A stretch of 64,000 nucleotides of DNA. Origin: Diphasiastrum complanatum. Taxonomy: Eukaryota > Streptophyta > Lycopodiopsida > Lycopodiales > Lycopodiaceae. The DNA lies in contig MU832240.1 in NCBI GenBank assembly GCA_029204225.1, positions 1 through 64,000 on the forward strand, given 5' to 3'. The notes under the pieces were generated by a model. It had not been told where the DNA came from. It did not search any database and was given only the letters and a program-made list of their open reading frames with translations. Position numbers and translations under genes: made by a program. Positions 58,521-64,000 of the stretch are shown piece by piece. The first letter of the stretch is position 1. Each line of letters starts with the position of its first letter.

Positions 58521-58524
58521 CGAA

Positions 58525-58740
58525 GCTAAAAGAACTTACAGTACAAAGCACCATAAAGTGAAACAAGTTTTAGGATACCCAGTTATTACCTGCCACCATC
58601 CCACAAAACACAACCACACAAGTTAGTTTAGTGAGGAAGACAGGTGTCATAACTGACATCAGTTGTCATCCATGTCTGAAACAAGATTCACTATCAGCTT
58701 AAATAAAATTCACAATCATTAGTCCAATCTTCCCTACCAT
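58525..58740 (-). repeat. ~330-bp dispersed repeat, partial copy 1
   Basis: Matches the right-hand two thirds of the copies at 60748 and 63047 (TACCTGCCACCATCCCACA... GTGTCATA..TGA.CATC..TTGT.ATCCATGT). It lacks the promoter-like left part. Confidence 0.85.
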
Positions 58741-60747
58741 GCATTCTACCATATCATAGGTCTTGCTTTAATACCACCATATAAGGGCATCCACCACAGT
58801 GATCAATATAAGACAAATAATCCTTTAGTTACATAACATTAACATAGCTTTACACTGGTGAAGCCCTAATCAATCACAACAAGTGAAAAAGGTGTAGTTT
58901 GGTCATAGAGGTCGGTAATAGGACATCTCTATGCCATCTTGTACCCATCAGTACTAGTGAAGTTTTTTGGTACTTGATGGACCCTATGTACAAACGCTTG
59001 GGCAAATCCATGCCATTCAGGTTAACCATACACTGCATCGATTCATCACATTAAGATGCCGAACAACTGTAACTTAATAAACCGCTATAGTCCATTATTG
59101 TGTTTTGATGCAGCAAGTAAAGTGCGTAAGTTTTCATAGGTATTCGGGTACCTCTGTACCATCCTGACCCTGAAGACTATTACCATAGTCTTCTACAAGT
59201 GTGGTAGATACTAAGGCTTTCCAGTGCCACTATACATGCACTTAAACTCATGAATACATATGAGAACAGATTATTATCACTGATGTAGGTAAGGTTCCTT
59301 ACATATGGTTTTTCTTTTGTCATATGTCTTGTTGTTATTTTTGAATGATTACTTACTCGTATCATTTTATTCATACTTTATTGATTACATAAAGCTTTTT
59401 AAGAAATGTCGTAAAGTATACTTCTAGCATTTCACATATTCTTAAACGGTTATGGAGGATAAAGAATTTTACTATTCTACACCATCATTCACGAAATCCC
59501 ATTCAAGTAATTGTGGTTTTTTTTGGAGTCATACCTGACTATGATTAGTAGATTCCTCTTGAGAGGTCGACATGATCATTTCTTCCACTTGGTTTTGGCA
59601 CAAGTCCTAATAGCATTATGATTATCGAGCCACGAGTTTCAAGTCATTATCATACATCTTTCTAGAGGTACAATGTTTCAAGGTAAGTTGTTGATTCCTA
59701 GGAGTGGAATGCCTATTCTTCAAGAGCTACAAGCTTTAGTTACTAAGAATCCGTTATTATGGATCGTTTTTAATTATCAACCTTACGTTCGATGCCTTTC
59801 CTACATCTTGATTTAGAGTAAGCATAAAACATCGAATATAGAGTTCAATTGGAGCTCATGCCTTTTTTGGGGAACTTCTTTAGCAACACCTTATTACAAG
59901 CGAGTGGAGCTTTATGGTGTGGAGGAGTGTAATACTTGCTATAACAATTTGAAAAGAGGGCGCCCATATAGTGTGTGCATAGAAGGATATACAACCATAA
60001 AATTAGCTCATTCAATCACAAGAAGTTAGTGATTGACCAGTTAGCTGTGAGAAATCATGCTAAAAAATGCGCGGATTCCTTCTAGCGCTGCTAGTAGCAC
60101 ATAGAGTGGTGCAAAACTAAAAGTAGAATCATGGCAAGACAACAATCAGCTATTGTGGCAAACCTTTCTATATCAGTGACAACAAACAACAAGTTTTTCA
60201 TTGCTTACATCAATCATAAAGGCAATGCTTGAAAATAGTTCACTGGCCAGTTGCCAGGTTGAATGCTTACCAAATGTGAATAAACAAGCTCCAAATTCCA
60301 ATTGCAGAGAGTGTGATCCAGTGCACCACCGTGGGCTTGGATATTACCACTTTGTTGATGAAAAAAGCCTCTTCATGAAGGCAGAAGCAACGTCGCATTT
60401 GATGAAATGAGGAAAGGGAAGAAAGAGGGTGGAGGTCCCTTGCTGGGTCTCCTTCCTTATATACTTTTTTTTTTAATTACTCATAAAAGCACAAAGTAAT
60501 GTGAGTGATCACCATTAGATTAAGATCCCTAAGATCAAGTGAATCCTAGCCATGGAAACAGGAGACTTGAGATGCAAGTTAAAAAACTTTTCCCAGAATC
60601 CCCAAAGAATATGATTTTGAATTTTCTCCATATCTTTTACATAAGCTATTCATACTTACAAAAGTGGATTAATTCGGTGTACTTGGTGAAGCCAAAAAAA
60701 GAGTTTTTGACGGGGATTTTGCATAGTCAAATGGAGTCCATGAGAGA
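58741..60747. other. 2 kb without a supported gene
   Basis: AT-rich, with no sustained frames. The - strand frame at 59180-59374 and the + frame at 60201-60410 are short and featureless. Confidence 0.55.
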
Positions 60748-61085
60748 GTAAGAAGATTTCACATAGTCCCTCTTGACAAGTCAAGACCAAACCCTTTGAA
60801 CCCTTCAATTTATAGCATACCAAGTAAAAATACAACTGTATAAAGTTAAACCGTACAGAGTACCATAAAGTGAAGCAAGTTTCAAAACACGTAGCTGTTA
60901 CCTGCCACCATCCCACACAACAAAACCGCAGAAGTTAGTCGCGTGAGAAAGACAAGTGTCATAGCTGAGCATCAATTGTTATCCATGTTTGAAATAAGAT
61001 TCACTACTTTATCAGCTAGATTGCATTTATAACAAGTACGCCCAATCTTCCTGATCATTCATTTCATAACCTAGCAATACGTTCT
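60748..61085 (-). repeat. ~330-bp dispersed repeat, copy 2
   Basis: Begins AGAGAGTAAGAAGATTTCAC and ends CCTAGCAATACGTTCT. On the - strand GCTATAAATTGAAGGGTTC (about 60815) is a good TATA region, so the repeat may be a solo LTR or a terminal part of a retroelement. Confidence 0.9.
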
Positions 61086-61700
61086 TCCCTTTAACGAAGC
61101 CGTATTAGGGCAGAAGCCATACTGATCAATAAAGGAGCATTCTCATCAACCATATTCATGCTATAGCTTCTGCTATACCCATAAAACACATGGAAGGACA
61201 GCGGTCCATCACATTTCTACAAGCATTACGTGTTGAAAAATGCTTGAAACAATGCTCATACAAAGAGCCATGGCAAATCGCAGTTCATACAACCACATCT
61301 GAGCCAAAAATCAGCGCTGGCCAGTGGCTAGATCCGCCTTAGAGAGGCCGCTGGCCAACGACTACTCTCTTTTCAAAAACGGTGCTAGTGAATATCAAAC
61401 GTTGGCCTGCTATCCAGCGCCTATCATAGGTCGAAAAGGTTGAAAACATACCTGAAAAATTGGCCACGTATGCTCCTTGGGACAACGATTGATTGTAGTA
61501 GTATCCAATTTCAATATGCAAGCCAGGCTTTGCTACTACACAAAGGTAATCACAACAATCTGTGAGCATTCAATCTTAGCATACATCCTTCATTATCAAC
61601 AAGGTACCATTTCTCAAATCATTCTCACCTTTGTTTGTAGTATCATTCACACAATTGCTCTTCCAATAGCATTCACGAGCTTTCTCTTCAATCACAATCA
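61086..61700. other. No gene
   Basis: No sustained frame. A ~20-bp inverted GGCC-rich block (CGCTGGCCAGTGGCTAG... GGCCGCTGGCCAACGAC) lies at 61314-61360. Confidence 0.5.
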
Positions 61701-62099
61701 CAGTATGGTAGAGCACCAGGAGAGCAAGAATGAGGGAGAGAGAGAGAGCAAGAGAGCATGAGGAAAAGTGAATAGGGTTGTGTGATTTTCCTTTTCTTGA
61801 ATGTTTTTAGCATCGCCAAGGTGTACGAGGAGCTTAGGAGTAGGGTTTATGGAAAGTTCAATGGCAGCATCAATCATGTATTGTCGGATGTACAGAAAGA
61901 CAAGGTGGGATTTGACAATCTCTCTAGTAGGTTTATGCAACCAAAGGAAAAAGACATTAAGCTGATTTTTCAGAGACTCACCAGGAAAGAAAATGGAAAG
62001 ATTATTCATTATGTACCAAATAGAGTGATCAAATCATATGATAGAAGAATTATTTTTGCATTTATCACCACATTATCACTTAAAGAAAGGTCTTTTTCA

Positions 62100-62979
62100 G
62101 TTCCAGATTCTAGCTTGATGAAGGTTCATTCTGTTAAAAGCCTAGGTCTGCTCAGAAGGACATCTCAAAGGTTCAAATCTGCTCATCTTGATGACAATAT
62201 CAAAGGCAATAGGAGTATCAAAAGAAGGATTCTTATGCAAAGCAGCAAGCTTGCAGGCTTGGACTTCTTCATCAGTGAGATGAGCAAGAGCAATCCAAAG
62301 CTCAATAGAGATAGGTGCTAGAAAGTTGACAGAAGGAAGGCTCCAAAGTTTATAAGTAGTCTTAGTAGATTTAAACTCAACGATACGACTCGAAACCAAT
62401 GTACTTGGCAGCTATTGGCCTGACAAAATTCAAAGGTAGATTGATTCCCTACATCACAGATTTTTTGTGAAAGGACTCTAACTGGGAAGCACTATCTTCA
62501 TCAAGGTCTTCGGTAAAGATCAAAGAGTGAGGTGAAGTAGGAGCATTGGTAGGGACAGGGGTATCAGCAGAGGAGTCACCATTTACTTTTTCCAAACAAG
62601 CAAATACTTTTCGAATATGCATATTATAGAAATTTTCCTCAGCAGCAATTTGTTCAGCATAGTTAGAGAGGTCCATATAAATTTTTTCAACCATGCTAAG
62701 GGTTTCCTTCTTTTTAATAAAATCTGTATAAATTTTGATCCAATCCATGATGCACATCAAATCAATAAGGGAAATAATTTTACCATCCGGGCCAGCAGCA
62801 TTAAAAGTAGTCATATCATAAGCAGTAATCAGTTTGTGAACTTCAACAGCTTTCTTCATGCAACAAATAATAGTCTGAACGAAAGGACTAGGAGGAGGAA
62901 GGGGCTCCCCATAGCCAAGAGTCACTGCATCATGAAACCATCCCGTGGAATACACCATAGAACAGACCTTGTTAGCCAT
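62100..62979 (-). pseudogene. Unrecognised decayed gene
   Basis: From ATG 62979 (MANKVCSMVYSTGWFHDAVT) a frame runs 176 codons to a TAG at 62449, where CAG would fit. It continues a little (NLPLNFVRPIAAKYIGFES), then after a frameshift goes on as SVNFLAPISIELWIALAHLTDEEVQACKLAALHKNPSFDTPIAF to about 62150. Features: a helical middle (IDLMCIMDWIKIYTDFIKKKETLSMVEKIYMDLSNYAEQIAAEE) and an acidic Ser/Pro/Thr-rich stretch (NGDSSADTPVPTNAPTSPHS... DLDEDSASQ). Its general make-up recalls the gene at 34899-33663, but I see no clear alignment. The family is unknown. The + strand frame over 61782-62321 overlaps and is less protein-like. Confidence 0.4.
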
Positions 62980-63046
62980 AAAATACAAGCAAAGATAAAG
63001 GTTTGGTACTACCCCGACCAAAGGGTAGTTGGGGTGGCATCAGAGG

Positions 63047-63375
63047 TGCTAGAGAGAGAGTAACAAGATTTCACATAGTCCCTCTTGACAAACCCTTTGA
63101 ACCCTTCAATTTATAGCATAACAGGTAAAAATACAATTATACAGTACAGAGTACCATAAAGCGAAGCAAGTTTTAGGACACCCAACTGTTACCTGCCACC
63201 ATCCCACACAACAAAACCGCACAAGTTAGTCGTGTGAGAAAGACAGGTGTCATAGCTGAGCAACAGTTGTTATCCATGTCCGAAACAAGATTCACTACTT
63301 TATCATCTAGATTGCATTTATAACAAGTACATCCAATCTTCCCAATCATTCATTTCATAACCTAGCAATACGTTC
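63047..63375 (-). repeat. ~330-bp dispersed repeat, copy 3
   Basis: Copy of 60748-61085 with a 12-bp deletion (GACAAG..ACAAACC) near its left end and scattered substitutions. All three copies lie within 5 kb in the same orientation. Confidence 0.9.
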
Positions 63376-64000
63376 TGCCCACTTTTACTGAGTTGCCGAG
63401 CTTCTTCCAGTGACAAACTAGAGTAATCCTGGGCCAAAACTGACCGTCTCTTTAAAACAAAGAGGTCTTTCTACTAGTCAAAATATTTTTGCGTACATCA
63501 AAGTTGTGCTCGACATCGCCGATATTTTCACTTCCTGGACAATTCTAAGGCCGTAAAACTTCCAACTAGCCACATTCAGTCAGGCTGGGACCTATGGTGC
63601 ACCCAGTGTGCCCTGTAAGACTCTAAGGGATGACACTCCCTAAAGTCCCAGAGCAAGTTAGGAAGTCAAGGACTGAGCCTCTGACCTGTGGTGAGCCTGT
63701 CAAGTAGTCACAAGTCATGAGCTAGCTATGGGGCTTGAGTCATGGCCTATTCAACTCCCGGGACCCATATCCAAGAGCCATGTTGACTTTGCCCACCGGG
63801 CGGCTCTCGGGACCCATAATTGGGAGCTAGATTTATTCTGCCAGGCTTGCCAAACTTAATTAGGAAAATAAAAACTAAGTCCAGAAAAGCGTGTTTTACC
63901 ATACAACACTATATTCTATGACAAAGGGGGCACGTCAAATCACACTAGAATACAAGGGGAGTCTGGTAGAAAGAAACTTGGGCAGCTTAATTAGCGCCAG
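63376..64000. other. No gene
   Basis: CGGGACCCATA and GAGCCATG/GAGCTAG blocks recur at 63757 and 63810 (CTC(C/T)CGGGACCCATA twice), a small direct repeat. Nothing coding. Confidence 0.5.

Noticed and set aside
61782-62321. A 179-codon + strand gene
   Set aside because: It overlaps the more protein-like - strand frames at 62142-62399, has no recognisable features, and its start is not supported.

Overview
The window is nuclear DNA from a land plant. The evidence is plant-type Ty3/gypsy, Ty1/copia, CACTA and Helitron remnants, GT-AG introns, very long GA/CT microsatellites, and an exon of a plant aldo-keto reductase. Nothing pins the species; a large repeat-rich genome such as that of a fern or other seed-free plant would fit, but that is a guess. 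Almost all of the sequence is layered transposable-element debris.

1-9957: scraps of LTR elements. Two Ty1/copia pieces lie on the + strand (2310-2645, 3292-5400) and one copia RNase H tail on the - strand (6704-6949). Pieces of the long LTR of a second family, here called M, lie at 1134-1632, 7006-7093 and 8581-9957.

9958-21553: an Athila-like Ty3/gypsy element, here called P, on the + strand. It has a 1241-bp LTR, a PBS reading TGGCGCCGTTGCCGGGGA, gag, PR, RT, RNase H, an integrase split by an 833-bp insertion, an intact 444-codon 3' ORF, a polypurine tract and the start of its 3' LTR. 21538-28860: M, a Tat-like Ty3/gypsy element on the - strand, with gag, PR, RT, a degenerate RNase H, integrase and an archaeal-type RNase H placed after integrase. 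P sits inside an M LTR. The positions of the displaced LTR halves (7006-7810 against 9958-11198 and 21230-21553) indicate a later inversion of about 13.7 kb.

28861-39400: the least TE-like part. After 3.5 kb of AT-rich DNA and a family of ~38-bp palindromes, four loci alternate in strand: + 32785-33715, - 34899-33663, + 35735-37534 and - 39072-37718. The third is the most interesting object here: a histone H3-like (CENH3-like) fold in one frame with a Ser/Pro linker, followed by a spliced Ulp1-type cysteine protease domain. It shares a TATA/G-box-array/TATA divergent promoter with the - strand gene.

39421-42100: decayed CACTA (En/Spm) transposase on the - strand. 42100-50340: giant GA/CT arrays, a TTCGAGTCTTTGAAAAA-type minisatellite, hairpins, a truncated tRNA-Ser(GCU)-like sequence and an aldo-keto reductase exon. 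46140-56368: two 1.3-kb inverted arms. The right one leads into a decayed Helitron Rep/helicase (55271-51166, - strand), followed by telomere-like CCCTAA repeats and an exon family also found at 44435-44761. 56369-64000: mostly noncoding, with three copies of a ~330-bp repeat and one unrecognised decayed gene.

Nonsense codons throughout are mostly explained by C-to-T change in CGA, CAG or CAA, the pattern expected of methylated, silenced DNA.
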